Shown here: positions 23,101 to 32,600 of the stretch, in pieces
Numbering within the stretch: the stretch's first letter is position 1
How the letters are laid out: each line of letters opens with the position of its first letter
The notes under the pieces: model-generated
The model's input: only the letters and a program-made list of their open reading frames with translations
The model's database searches: none
Told to the model about the DNA's origin: nothing
Made by a program: the position numbers and the translations under genes
Assembly: GCA_028753945.1 (NCBI GenBank)
Contig: JAPNXP010000006.1
Coordinates: 310,001-374,000, forward strand
Length of the DNA stretch: 64,000 nucleotides
Reading direction: 5' to 3'
Source of the DNA: Hexactinellida sp. DTS-2022
Taxonomy: Eukaryota; Porifera; Hexactinellida

Positions 23101-25976
23101 ATTCCATTGTTTCAACTTGCGATAATTAACTGTGTTCGTACTAACGAGGTTCTACTGTTACCGTATTTCCTTATTGTTCCATTAGATTTCCAGCACCAGT
23201 TATCAGGTAGACTATTGTCCCTATTTACCTCAACCGAATCGAGACTGTTATTCGATATAAAAAGCTTTGCAAACACCTCAATCACGCTCACAACAGAGAG
23301 AAGAGAGATTCTACGAAATTCCTGGTTAGATACTCTCACGCCTAAAATCGCTTTGTGGTTAGATCAATTCCAAGTGCTTGATCCGTTACTAAGGAACTTT
23401 GGGGAAGAATTGAATTCGAAATGTTACCCAATTGGATATGTGGAAGATAAGAAAATAAACAAACTTATTACAGAGAAAACATTCCAGAAGGTATTTTGGT
23501 AACTACAGAGACAAACTTAAATTCTTAATTCGAACTTTCATAAATTCGAATACACATTTTAATTCCCTTGAAATCGTAGTATTAATTCCTTATAAATCCA
23601 CCCTATAATTCGAAATCCCTTAAAGCGGCCTTTTACTTATTCGGACAAATTTTTATTCCCTTGAGTGTTCGATTTAACAGGTGTTGACTGTACATACTTG
23701 CCTTAATATAATAATGAATTCCAGGATTTTCGGATTTTTTATGAAATTTATTGGTTTGCCAAGGATTTCCATAGCTAAATATACCTGAAAATAGATATAG
23801 TACTATAGTTTATATTCACTTTTCAAGTTATCTTCTTGAAAATACCATAATTTGTACTCATTTTGCATATTTATTAAATTAATTATAAGTCATTATAAAG
23901 CTAAATTCCTGATTAATTGGTATATTTAAAGAGAGGTGTAATAACATGAGTAATATATGCCAAAATAATTTCTAGACACAAAATAATCACTAAAGGCTCC
24001 TAATTATAAGCTATAGATATTACTTTAGTTGGACTTAATTAAGCATTCATTTAGCAATCGATACAATATCTATTCTGCACCTGACTTGTTAATTAGTTGC
24101 GTATCGAGTCTCCTCCCATTGCATTCTATGATATTCTAGAATATGTGAATCGTACGAATTCCATTCTTATAAGTTATTAATTAATTAATTAACTCTTACA
24201 TAACTACAGATCGAATATCATAATTTAAATTAATTAATTGATATTTTAGAAACTACAGTCAACTCCTGTTATAACGAAGTGCTCGGGACCGTAGTTTCAT
24301 TTCGTTATAACCGGAGTTTGTTATAAACGGATTTCGTTATAACCGAGTTCGTTATAACAGGAGTAAAATCAATAGCTTAGATATGGGAAATAAATGACTT
24401 CGTTATAAGCGGAATTTTCGTTATAACCGAAGTTTTGATAATGTAATAAGCAGGTACTTCGTTATATCCGACTTGGTTATAACGGGAGTTGACTGTATTT
24501 GTTATTTAGCCTAAGTAAATTGTAATAAAATGTTTTTTTGTTGGTATATTCGTATTTTTTTGTTTGTATATTTGTTATTAAATCTATTATATATTATATA
24601 TTTAGCCTAATGCCACTCGGTTCCTACGCCTACAGCTGGGATTGATTGAGAGCAGAGATTCTACTGGACCAATCAGCTGCTTCGCTACTGTAGAACTCAA
24701 TGAATCACAGATTGCTGTCGTTATGTTAGAGAACCCTAAGGGGACTAGCATTCCTGTTGACGATGTTGTTGCTAACGTAAGTATAGTGGTGTTCCCTTAA
24801 TACTAATAGCAATTGCTCTAATAGAAAATATTGCTTTTATTTTAGATCAAGAATATATTTGGATTACAGAGCACAACTGAATTGAGTAAAGTATTGAAAA
24901 GTTTGTAGTGTAATTTCTCAATTTATTAATAGTTAAGCTATCTTTTGTTTATTACTTATTTGTTTGTATTTTGTAGAGGATTGTAATTTAGCGTCGAAAA
25001 CAGTCCAAATACAGCAGAGCAAGGTAACTACAGTAGAACTAATAAAAAACAAATTTTTAAATACAGTATAACTCGGTTATAACGTACCCCCTCGGGAATA
25101 GAATAAGTACGTACTAACCGAGTTTACCCTACATAGAAATACATACTGCTTTATAAACTTGGTTAAATTAGTACGTACTAACCCAGGTACACTATAACCG
25201 AGTTATAATGTACTCTATACAAACAACAACAACAACAACAACAACAATAGTAGTATAACCTAATATATCCGAGTTTTACTGTATTAATTAATTAATCCAT
25301 TTAGTCTGGAGAAGTTACAGTCACTTTGAGTGAGAAAGAAAACACAAACAAATTCAGTTTTGTGAACATACAAACACAGAATATGCGAGAGAATACAAAA
25401 GCCACTGTTCTATTAGAAAACCCGATAGGACACAATCTAGTGTTGTCGCGTACTGAATTAGTTAAAAAGGTGTGAATTAATGTTTATACAGTCGACTCCG
25501 CTTAATAGAGTCACATCGGGACCAGGTTACTTTGACCCGATTAAGCGGAGAAATCTATTAACCGGTGGCTCTATTAAGCGGAGTATACTATATTTACAAT
25601 TTTTCAAAAGGTCTTACATATATATCGACTAACACCTTTTCAATAAATAAAACCTGCTTCGCAAATGCGAATTTTATGTTAAATATAAATTATCTTCCCA
25701 AAGCCTAAAAATTACATTATAAAAGTTTTGGCCAATATATAAGTAATTCCTTGTTAATTTCAAATTTATTTAAATTTTTCTTTACTTTTAGATCAAAATG
25801 GTTTGTAATATCACCAGTAATATTAAACTCTATCAAGGTAATATTAACTATATACAATTAATATATCTACACATTCCAATGTTACAATCCTGTATCTAGG
25901 AACATCTCTATTACCATACTCCTGGGATTCAGTGGAATATCTATCTGGAAAAACCATTTCAGTTCAATTAGCATAA
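1650..25976 (+). CDS. IARS1: Cytosolic isoleucyl-tRNA synthetase, 24 exons
   Basis: Class I synthetase that charges tRNA-Ile in the cytosol. Exons: 1650-1870, 2405-2539, 3232-3418, 4097-4398, 4635-4720, 4933-5138, 5601-5791, 6328-6528, 6912-7106, 7572-7887, 15635-15925, 16295-16552, 17553-17636, 19910-20197, 20750-20954, 21346-21540, 22167-22475, 23186-23490, 24606-24776, 24846-24900, 24977-25023, 25305-25469, 25792-25837, 25900-25976. All junctions keep phase, giving about 1511 residues (human about 1262). Visible motifs: HIGH-type HYGH at 59-62; editing-domain WTTTPWTLP at 227-235 and GTGVVHQAP at 326-334; KMSKK at 608-612, the KMSKS loop; then the anticodon-binding region. The C terminus has two LLENP-type repeats, in exons 19 and 22, as in the animal enzyme. 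Exons 16-18 encode extra sequence absent from the human protein. Introns 10 and 13 contain other genes on the opposite strand. The identity is certain from continuous similarity; only the 5' UTR is unplaced. Confidence 0.97.
1921..2390 (+). repeat. TTTG/TTTA microsatellite filling IARS1 intron 1
   Basis: Almost pure TTTG runs with interspersed TTTATATTTTG and a duplicated TTTACTCCTATTG word. Open frames across it are compositional artefacts. Confidence 0.9.
5160..5540. repeat. CAAA/TAAA then TTTG microsatellite in IARS1 intron 6
   Basis: AAAC/AAAT runs switch orientation to GTTT runs near 5460, so the tract can fold into an imperfect hairpin. Confidence 0.8.
8358..8363 (-). promoter_or_regulatory. 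Candidate polyadenylation signal of the GABA-B-like gene
   Basis: The minus strand reads AATAAA about 100 nt past the stop codon at 8464. This is the first canonical hexamer after the stop that I found, but no transcript evidence is available. Confidence 0.45.
8464..15141 (-). CDS. GABA-B-like class C GPCR, nested antisense in IARS1 intron 10
   Basis: Seven-transmembrane receptor of the metabotropic GABA-B family. Exons, in transcript order: 15141-15139 (ATG only, then gtaagt), 14664-14373, 13776-13576, 13114-12856, 12525-12170, 11620-11282, 10414-10084, 9459-9198, 8829-8464; phases agree and give 802 residues. Residues 1-20 form a hydrophobic signal peptide. An extracellular Venus-flytrap domain follows (to about 425), with the family's GPACSPAAN and [11 protein letters not shown] segments and FFRVIPSE. 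Seven hydrophobic helices run from about 436 to 713, with CNLDLW before TM3 and [12 protein letters not shown] before TM6. The cytoplasmic tail carries a short coiled coil (about 735-765, [12 protein letters not shown]), as in GABA-B subunits, where it mediates dimerisation. The ligand cannot be inferred; sponge members may not bind GABA. The first exon is the least certain part. Confidence 0.9.
9635..9774. mobile_element. Family 10 hairpin element (AATCTAAAATTACAGCTGTG)
   Basis: Long inverted repeat, arms about 55-60 bp, from AAAAAATCTAAAATTACAGC to GCTGTAATTTTAGATTTTTT. Nearly full copies: 17263-17393, 33109-33238 and 45020-45163. Partial copies: 33360-33425, 40551-40636, 45360-45395, 45453-45483, 57742-57801, 58058-58155 and 58265-58360. 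Shared outer flanks (CACCTTTATAGTGATGATGA; GAGCTATTATTTGAGTTGAG) show that the hairpin is the core of a larger element. Confidence 0.85.
10457..10640. mobile_element. MITE family 3 (CAGTCGACTCCGC)
   Basis: Ends CAGTCGACTCCGCTTAATAG / CTATTAAGCGGAGTCGACTG; interior repeats of TTAATCGGGTC. Other copies: 13397-13499, 14056-14124, 25488-25589, 26706-26808, 36162-36347 and about 57880-57983. Short and long versions coexist, with deletions in the middle. Confidence 0.85.
10688..11017. mobile_element. MITE family 5 (CTCGGTTATAACGTACC) interrupted by a family 6 MITE
   Basis: Outer element with GTAGAACTC... and GTTATAACCGAGTTCTACTG ends and the interior word GGTACGTTATAACC. It is split by another MITE at 10793-10949. 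Other family 5 copies: about 25065-25212, 34774-34924, 44727-44800 (partial), 50247-50395 and 59007-59160. Confidence 0.8.
10793..10949. mobile_element. MITE family 6 (CAGTGGTGTTCGC), nested insertion
   Basis: Ends CAGTGGTGTTCGCTAATAGC / CGAACACCACTG with a TA on both sides; inserted inside the family 5 copy above. Other copies: 2636-2779 (variant), 21773-21880 (partial), 35915-36075, about 43945-44105, 47751-47896, 56035-56103 and 63720-63800. Confidence 0.85.
12641..12709. mobile_element. MITE family 7 (CAGTCGAAACCGG), 69-bp minimal copy
   Basis: Ends CAGTCGAAACGGGTTTTTCT / AAAAAACCGGTTTCGACTG. It is one of the shortest elements here. Longer relatives: about 16665-16850, 53706-53890 and 54892-55041, with partial copies near 40464-40520 and 49225-49650. 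Confidence 0.75.
13893..14030. mobile_element. MITE family 4 (CAGTAGATGCCGG)
   Basis: Ends CAGTAGATGCCGGTTATAAG / CTTATAACCGGCATCCACT; interior GTTCCCGACGATG. Other copies: about 30233-30360, 35482-35622, 38232-38330, 41942-42082, 47920-48053, 49257-49456, 50024-50161, 58420-58600 and 63037-63103. Confidence 0.8.
14168..14341. mobile_element. MITE family 2 (CAGTAGACTCTCG)
   Basis: Terminal inverted repeats CAGTAGACTCTCGTTA / AACGAGAGTCTACT, interior with CACCAGGGGACCGTC and TTGCATG. Related copies: about 9851-9988, 15987-16142, 19500-19639, 21058-21210, 32350-32522, 37689-37857, 39895-40062, 43410-43500 (partial) and 55306-55482. Confidence 0.85.
14647..14795 (-). repeat. Triplicated 3' splice-site segment of the GABA-B-like gene
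   Basis: Three tandem copies (about 47-58 bp) of a segment that on the minus strand contains TTTCTTCTAG followed by AACATTCTATTCGTACTAA. Each copy therefore carries an acceptor plus the first codons of the signal peptide. Only the copy nearest the coding exon (acceptor before 14664) opens a long frame; use of the middle acceptor runs into a stop after about 25 codons. Confidence 0.85.
17752..17757 (-). promoter_or_regulatory. Candidate polyadenylation signal of NHL gene copy 1
   Basis: AATAAA on the minus strand about 30 nt beyond the stop codon. It lies just outside the sequence shared with copy 2, so the two copies must use different 3' ends. Confidence 0.5.
17784..19016 (-). CDS. Intronless coiled-coil/NHL-repeat protein, copy 1 (in IARS1 intron 13)
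   Basis: Single-exon gene of 410 residues, antisense inside an IARS1 intron. Residues about 15-120 are charged and heptad-like, predicted coiled coil, as in TRIM proteins. A GTCGHLE segment near 130 links to NHL repeats over about 140-405, with recurring GVAI, LYVTD, GDVFVAD and NLLISD strands expected to form a beta-propeller for protein or RNA binding. There is no RING or B-box, so it is not a full TRIM ubiquitin ligase. ATG context is aaaATGGC. A TATA-like box lies about 90 nt upstream and an AATAAA about 30 nt downstream. It is nearly identical to the gene at 31052-32272. Function unknown. Confidence 0.92.
   Translation of the reverse strand: MAVRFPDPIHPVDPVELEIHQLFDRIIMCVQQRRVALLTTYRDTRDQIAARPITRARKEQELIALKTETERLFQMNELRETQERILAELEQALAEVRVPQPETRVVFRGTCGHLEQVIAGVGEVVEEEVPDVPRYEQMRPIVAVGKTGYAPGELAYPQGVAIDGNTNLIYVAEGGSCRVSIFSETGEFLNTFTNQAMRAPWGIAIHRDNLYVTDTGVDAVFRFKIEADMRLVASLGSRGSGVGQFNGPRGLTVSTNGDVFVADSINNRIQVLDDSLHFQRSITHQTMKYPWDVKLTPDEVYVLCVDSPCILVFSHAGEKIRSLITRLTGMQIGSADFFCLDRKQNLLISDYGNHEVRIFSKEGTHLHTIGEPGYEVGMFYVPVGIVLTENLKLIVVSRNNNYTLQIFSCQ
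19101..19110 (-). promoter_or_regulatory. TATA-like box of NHL gene copy 1
   Basis: The minus strand reads CTATAAGATA about 90 nt upstream of the ATG. The same word sits at the same distance in copy 2 (30958-30967), inside a flank shared by the two copies, which suggests the promoter was duplicated with the gene. Confidence 0.55.
20290..20535. mobile_element. Family 12 MITE (ATTTCCCCGAATAAGCGCC)
   Basis: About 245-bp element ending in TTTCCCCGAATAAGCGCC and its inverse. A second copy is at about 32727-32962, reversed. The ends resemble a MITE type seen widely in invertebrates (from memory; not checked). Confidence 0.7.
21346..23490 (+). other. IARS1 exons 16-18: unassigned insertion
   Basis: Three exons (21346-21540, 22167-22475, 23186-23490) encode about 270 residues (codons 1056-1325) between the anticodon-binding region and the C-terminal repeats. 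The human enzyme has only about 40-55 residues there. Splice phases (1, 1, 1, 0) join smoothly to IARS1 exons on both sides, so this is not a separate gene. The sequence looks helical and leucine-rich, with a QT-repeat linker (about codons 1155-1165). I do not recognise the family. The last 25 or so residues may correspond to the ordinary linker. Confidence 0.8.
22571..22737. mobile_element. MITE family 9 (CAGTCAGGTCTGC)
   Basis: Ends CAGTCAGGTCTGCTTA / TAAACCTGACTG, interior GAACAAGCCCTATGGTCCCA. Other copies: 3458-3613, 7361-7529, about 29829-29997, 43500-43700 (rearranged) and 53025-53190. Confidence 0.8.
24256..24495. mobile_element. MITE family 8 (CAGTCAACTCCTG), 240-bp copy
   Basis: Ends CAGTCAACTCCTGTTATAAC / GTTATAACGGGAGTTGACTG with TA flanks. 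The interior is a string of TTCGTTATAA words in both orientations. Fragments near 28220-28280. Confidence 0.85.
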
Positions 25977-26515
25977 AACAGTTCATTTAGTAGTATAGCT
26001 GTTAGTTCAAATTAGAATATAGAGAAAATATTAGGAAATTTGTTGATAGTTAGTTTATAAATGTTTTTGTTTACTTTGTATTCATATTGTTGTGGGGGAA
26101 AGTACTGTATTATAGTAGCTCCTACTCGAATGATCGAGTAAATTAATATTAGAACCTCGTTAGTACGAACACGGTTAACACGAATTTCCGGATAAGACGA
26201 ACAGATATTTACACAAAATCAGGTCCCTACAATGGCTATTCAATTGGTATTACTCCGGTTATACGAACTCCAGATAAAGCGACCAAGTTTGGACCGTCCT
26301 TTGGTGTTCTTATTAACGAGGTTCTACTGTATTTCTTAAAATAACAAATAGTAATTACTAGTAACTCTACTCAATCGCCTAGGCTACTATTTGGGTAAAT
26401 ACAGTAATTATCCACATGGGATTTTTAACAACACAATAATAAACTAATAATTTATGCATAATCAGAATCTATTTATACTAAATCCGGAGCTCATATGGTC
26501 TGTCAACCAATCAGA
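25977..26515. other. IARS1-TEX264 convergent 3' region
   Basis: It contains a palindromic MITE of the CAGTAGAACCTCG family at about 26150-26329 and little else that I recognise. A plus-strand AATAAA at 26438-26443 is a possible but distant IARS1 polyadenylation signal. Confidence 0.5.
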
Positions 26516-28071
26516 TCACTCCACATGTGTCTTCTGTTTCCTTGTAACGCCTATAACATAGAACTTAGCCATGTTATCGATAGGAACCAAGTACTTTATA
26601 TACGTCATACCGTAGACCTCTATCACAGGGAATTGTGTGTGTTTTTGCTACAAACAAATTGGTGTTAATAATACTATACCCGTTGTCAACAACACATAAA
26701 ATGATACAGTCGACTCCGCTTAATAGAGTCAACTCGGGACCAGGTTGCTTTGACCCGATTAAGTGGATAAATCTATTAACCGGTGGCTCTATTAATCGGA
26801 GTTGACTCAACTTGAGATTGGCCTTTTCACAAACCCGGCTTCGTAAAAGTGAATTAATGCAGAATAATTATCTTACTAGTACTACCTGAAAATTATATTC
26901 GAATGTTGTGGTCGATATATAAGTAATTCCTTCAAAAAATCTAAAATTACAGCTGTGCCAACTACATTTTCATTTGCACATTAAATATGGAATTATTTGT
27001 ATATAGGCCAACATCTTTTTAATATAAAATTTCAGGACATGGCAAGGTCATTTATACACCAAAAATTCACTTTTTTTGCGAAACCGGGTTTTATATTATA
27101 AAGGCGTTGACCGATATAAGTAAGCCCAAATATTGGCTAATATAATGCTAAAATCCTTGATTTTGGGATTTATGGTTTTCTCTGGATTTCCATATTGCTA
27201 AATATCTGAAAATAGATATACTATAGTTTCTATTACACTTTTCGAGTTATCTTCTTGAAGAATAACATAATTTTACTCGTATGGCATATTTGTTAAATTA
27301 ACTCTAAGCCAATATAATGCTAAATTCCTGGATACCTGGAGGGTTGATTGGTATGTGGGTATCAACTTACTTTTTCCATAATCCGTTTAATTTCTGGAAT
27401 TATTCTCCAGCATGCTAAGAACAAAGAAAGTCCTGTATAATTTGGGAATTCTGTTATAAGTGCATTCCTGCAAGCTGGAAATGTGTGGAATTTATAACCG
27501 GACCTATCTAGGCGATTAGCTAAAGTTTCAGATTGAATATTGTCTGTTTCTGATAACATACAGCCAACTAGAAAGTGGAGTTCTGATTTCGGCACCTGTA
27601 AATAATATTTGTTTATTTTTATACTCGTAAACAATGTGTAAACAAACAAGAATGAATTTATACAATTAATTTAAAAGGTGAATTTCCCTCAACTCTTAAA
27701 ACTCACCTTTTGTGTCTGGCAAGAAAATATCGCCGTATACCCTTATACTTCTACCTAGATACGTATATGATACATAGGAATGTAGATTAACTTACCTTTT
27801 CAGGGTCGTCATAATAGATTGCAAAAACTTTAGCATTCGGTGCCAAATGCATTGTTTCTCTAACTAACATTCCAGCTTGCCTATACGGTCCCTGGGCAAG
27901 TAAATACGCTACTTTTTGTGGCAAAACATCTTTGGTCGGACTACCGAATCTTAGGCTCACTGTATAAAACAACCCTGATCTACTTAGGAATGATAATAAG
28001 CATACCAAAGTCACCAAGATGGCTCCAAGGAAAATGTAAAATATACTAACTTCGTAACCAAACAATTCCAT
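26516..28071 (-). CDS. TEX264: TEX264-like ER membrane protein, 3 exons, no long C-terminal tail
   Basis: Exons 28071-27796, 27595-27371 and 26647-26516 join in phase 0 to give 210 residues. An N-terminal membrane helix (about 10-30) precedes a soluble domain matching TEX264: PYRQAG, FAIYYDDPEKVP, VGCMLSE and FHTFPA, ending in an EVYGMTYIKYLVPI segment. Human TEX264 is an ER-phagy receptor and DNA-repair cofactor of about 313 residues; its LC3-interacting motif sits in a disordered tail that is absent here. The reading starts at MELFG; an in-frame ATG four codons upstream (28083) is possible. The gene converges on IARS1 and is head-to-head with PDAP1. Assignment is by eye from conserved blocks and exon phase. 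Confidence 0.85.
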
Positions 28072-28868
28072 TTTGAAATACACAACTTATAATACTGTTG
28101 GATAAGTAATGGAGTCAATACTTAATTTGTGGGTGAATAATAAATTAAAATATTGTAATTTGACCATAGAACACATTTTGACGGTCCCCTGATTTTCATA
28201 CTAACGAGGTTCTACTGTGTATAACTACGTTATAAGCGGGTATTTCGTTATATCCGACTTAGTTATAAGTTTACTGTATATTATTCAGGAACCTTTGAAA
28301 ATTGGCAACTTTTTTTTTGGTGAGCTGTGAGTCTATATTACAGAACCATAGCTTTGAAATTTACATAATTATTCAAACGGGTTATGTTGTATAGGATTCC
28401 TGTTATTACCACAATTGATAATTCGCTTATAACAAATTTAGATAAGGGACCGTTAAACGTTACGTAACGCAAAATTCAAGGAAAATTATACACCCCCTCC
28501 TATGTCACGCTTTTGACCATTTTGTAATACAAAATTTGTTGTGTAACACTTGGGTAAACTTGGAATATTCGAACGGCCCCTAATTTGATGTTGCTATTTT
28601 AAGAAGAATCATTATCCAGTTTATAATGTACTATTAATAGGTATACAATATACATGTGTACTATTTATAGGTATACTATGTATATACGTAGTAACTAATT
28701 ATAGGTATTTTATAGATGACAAAATGCTATCTCATAAATAGTTCTTTGGAACTTAGCTTGAATTATGGAATATTTTTGAAAGTAACAGAATTCAGAAAAG
28801 GATTATTTTAGTTTCTAACGAAAATACAAACAAATTAGAAATCAATTTCTATACTTCAAAAACACTAA
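28072..28868. other. Head-to-head region between TEX264-like and PDAP1
   Basis: About 800 bp separates the two divergent start codons and must hold both promoters. It contains MITE scraps: an end of the CAGTAGAACCTCG family near 28167-28218, a GTTATAAG-type scrap near 28220-28280, and an element at about 28440-28590 (GTTACGTAACG ... GAACGGCCCC) related to one at about 59206-59358. No clear TATA box was found. Confidence 0.5.
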
Positions 28869-29638
28869 ATGTCTAAACGTAAGTTACTTATTTGTTTATA
28901 TGTTTGCATTATTTCTATATAATTATATATGCATATTCGTATTTGTTTATTTATTTGGTTGTTATTGGTTTACGTATTTGTTTATTGGTTTGTTTGTTTA
29001 TTTGGTTGTTTGTTTGTTTGTTTGTTGGTTTATTTGTTTATTTGTTTGTTTGTTTATTTATTTATTTGTTTGTTGTTTTATTTGTTTGTTTGTTTGTTTG
29101 TTTGTTGGTTTATTTGTTTATTTGTTTGTTTATTTATTTATTTATTTGTTTGTTGTTTTATTTGTTTGTTTGTTTATTGGTTTGTTTATTTGTGTAATTG
29201 TTTATTTGTTTGTTTGTTTATTTATTTATTTGTTTGTTGTTTTATTTGTTTGTTTGTTTGTTTATTGGTTTATTGGTTTATTGGTTTGTTTATTTGTTTG
29301 TTTGTTTATTTATTTATTTGTTTGTTGGTTGTTTTATTTGTTTGTTTGTTTGTTTGTTTGTTTATTGGTTTATTGGTTTGTTTATTTGTGTAATTGTTTA
29401 TTTGTTTATTTGTTTATTGGTTTATTGGTTTGTTTGTTTGTTCGTTTGTATGTTGGTTTACTGGTTTGTATGTGTATGTGTATGTATCACTCTGTGTATG
29501 ACTATGCTGTTCCTGTTAGGAGGAGGTAGACCGAGACAGAAAGTTAAGCACAAGGGCGGAGCCCGCGTATTCTCGACAGAGGAACAAATGAGAGAAGAGG
29601 AGGAGCTGAAGATAAAGGAAGTGGAGTGGATGGTATGT

Positions 29639-29677
<39 letters not shown>

Positions 29678-32600
29678 GTATTGGTGTTGTTGTTGGTGTT
29701 GTTGTTGTTGTTGGTGATGATGTTGTTGTTTTTTTGGTGTGTTTTTGTGTGGTTGTTGTTGTTGTTATTGTTGGTTTTTTTGGGTGTTTTTTCGTGTTGT
29801 TGTTGTTGTTTATATTCCGCCATAAGCTACAGGTCTGCTTATTGTGAACAATTTTCATTTGCTTTAATATTGAAAACTTTTTATATGAACAAGCCCTATG
29901 GTCCCAATTTAACAACTTACATAGGGTTTGTATTAAGTTCACTTATTTTTAAGTATCTCTATTATGAACACAATTGTTTATAATAAGAACATGACTGTAT
30001 TCTTATTATAGGTACAGTAGTTAGGATAAACTTTCTAACTAAAGTAGAACCTCGTTAATACGAACACCAACGGACGGTAAAAATTTGTTCGGTTTATCCA
30101 GAGTTCGTATTAACCGGAGTAATACCCATTCAATGGCCATTGTAGGGACCTGATTTATGGAACTATTTGTTCGTCTTACCCTGAAATTCGTATTAACCGT
30201 GTTCGTACTAACGAGGTTCTACTATATGTACAGTAGAACCTCGTTAGTAGGAACACGGTTAATACGAATACCGGATATAAGAACATCGTCGGGAACTGCG
30301 TATAATGTTCTTATAACCGACATAAATTATATAGGGTATATGGCAACTGTTTTCAAGTAGATTGGAAAGGCTTTGAAGGGGACTGAAATAGTGTTCGTAC
30401 AGTGAATTAGGATAAGTTGACTAACTATGTATCTGTATTTAGGAGAAGAGAACGGAACCAACTACCCTAGATACCGTAGAGGAGACTAGCAATGCGACTC
30501 AGCAGAAGGAAGGAGCAAGCTTCTTGCCCGGATTGGATGATTCAGAAACCTCAAGCGATGAAGAGGTAATATTTATAATTCCTATTGACATATATGGTTG
30601 CTATGCTACTGTGTGTGAATATTAATACTAATACAGTAATTCAATCGAACTGTACTTAATTAAATGATATTGAAATTGAATTTTGTAAAAAATTATTATT
30701 CTAATTAGATAAGTATAAGGTACGTTCCATTCGTAACTAAGTAAGAAATTTGATTCTAAGCTAAGAAAGTAATTTTGTACTGGGTTGTACCACATTCCAT
30801 TTGAGCTATCTGGTATCCTAGCAGAGGTGTGAGATTACTCACAAATGAAAGTATTTCCTTTCACTACATTCCTGACTGGATGGAGTCACCATGTGCATCA
30901 GAAGAGGCGGCACACAAACAGATGCCACATTCCACTCAGTTCCACCACCTAGCTCTGCTATAAGATACGAGACACATTCTCTATAGCATTCTACTAACAA
31001 ACTACTTTCCTTTCAATAGCACTAACTAGCTAACTAGCAAATAATAACAAAATGGCCGTTCGATTCCCTGACCCGATACACCCCGTAGACCCTGTCGAGT
31101 TGGAAATACACCAACTGTTCGACCGCATAATTATGTGTGTCCAGCAGCGACGAGTGGCACTCCTAACCACATACCGCGACACACGCGACCAAATAGCCGC
31201 TAGGCCCATAGCCCGCGTGCGAAAAGAAGAAGAATTAATCGCACTGAAAACCGAAACCGAGCGTCTCCTCCAAATGAACGAACTGAGAGAGACCCAGGAG
31301 CGAATCCTAGCGGAACTAGAACAAGCGCTAGCAGAGGTGAGGGTACCCCAGCCCGAGACACGCGTGGTGTTCCGAGGCACCTGTGGACACCTGGAGCCGG
31401 TGATCGCAGGTGTGGGAGAGGTAGTCGAGGAGGAGGTGCCCGTTGTACCCCGATATGAGGAAATGAGACCGATTGTAGCTGTCGGGAAGAATGGACAAGC
31501 TCCTGGAGAGCTCTACTATCCTTATGGTGTCGCTATCGATGAGAACACAAATCTGATTTATGTCGCAGAAGCGGATTCCTGTAGAGTCTCAATCTTCTCG
31601 GAGACAGGCGAATTCCTAAACACTTTCACAAACCAAGACATGAGAGCGCCATGCGGTATAGCGATCCATCGAGACAACCTGTACGTGACGGACACAGGAG
31701 TAGACGCTGTGTTCCGATTCAAAATAGAGGCTGACATGCGTCTCGTCGCTAGCCTAGGGAGTAAGGGACAGTTCAATTACCCTCGCGGACTCACCGTCTC
31801 TACCAACGGAGATGTGTTCGTAGCGGATTGTATCAACAACAAAATCCAAGTCCTAGATGACTCCCTACACTTCCAAAGATCCATAACGCATCAAACATTG
31901 AAACGCCCGCGTGACGTTAAACTGACACCAGATGAGGTGTACGTGCTCTGTTTGGACTATCCCTGCATACTCGTGTTCTCTCACGCAGGAGAGAAGATAC
32001 GCTCCCTAATCACACGGGGTACAGGAATGCAGATAGGATTAGCTGACTTCTTCTGTTTGGACAGAAAACAGAATTTGCTGATCAGTGATAGGAGGAATAA
32101 CGAAATTAGAGTATTCTCTAAAGAAGGGACACACCTCCACACTATAGGGGAACCAGGACATGAAGTAGGAATGCTTCATTACCCTAATGGAATAGTTCTA
32201 ACTGAAAACCTGAAATTAATAATTGTGTCTAATAGTAATAATTACTCACTACAAATATTTTCTTGTCAATAATATAATATTGGTTATTGTTCTTTTGTTG
32301 ACAACTATTAAAAATATGAAAACATTATGTGTTTAATTATAGTATTCAATTAGCTTCACTCTCGTTAATAGGAACACGGTTAAGGAAAATATCGGTTAAG
32401 GAGTATAAGGTTTAATTCCCCTAGCCTATACAAATGTGCAAGTGACTCCGGTTAATACGAATTCCGGATAATACGAACATATTAAGACGGTCCCCTGGTG
32501 TTCCTATTAACGAGAGTCTATTTATAGTTTCAACTAGTGCATCCCATTTTATTGTTATTGTTATTGTTGTTGTTGTTGTTATTATTGTTGTTATAGGAGA

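Noticed and set aside
21346-23490. A separate gene such as a COG7-like protein between IARS1 exons
   Set aside because: A short resemblance ([12 protein letters not shown]) to a COG7 segment did not extend, and splice phases tie these exons to IARS1.
29458-29942. Asn/Thr-rich minus-strand frames
   Set aside because: Translation of the reverse of a (GTT)n tract next to PDAP1 exon 2; no domain and overlapping a real exon on the other strand.
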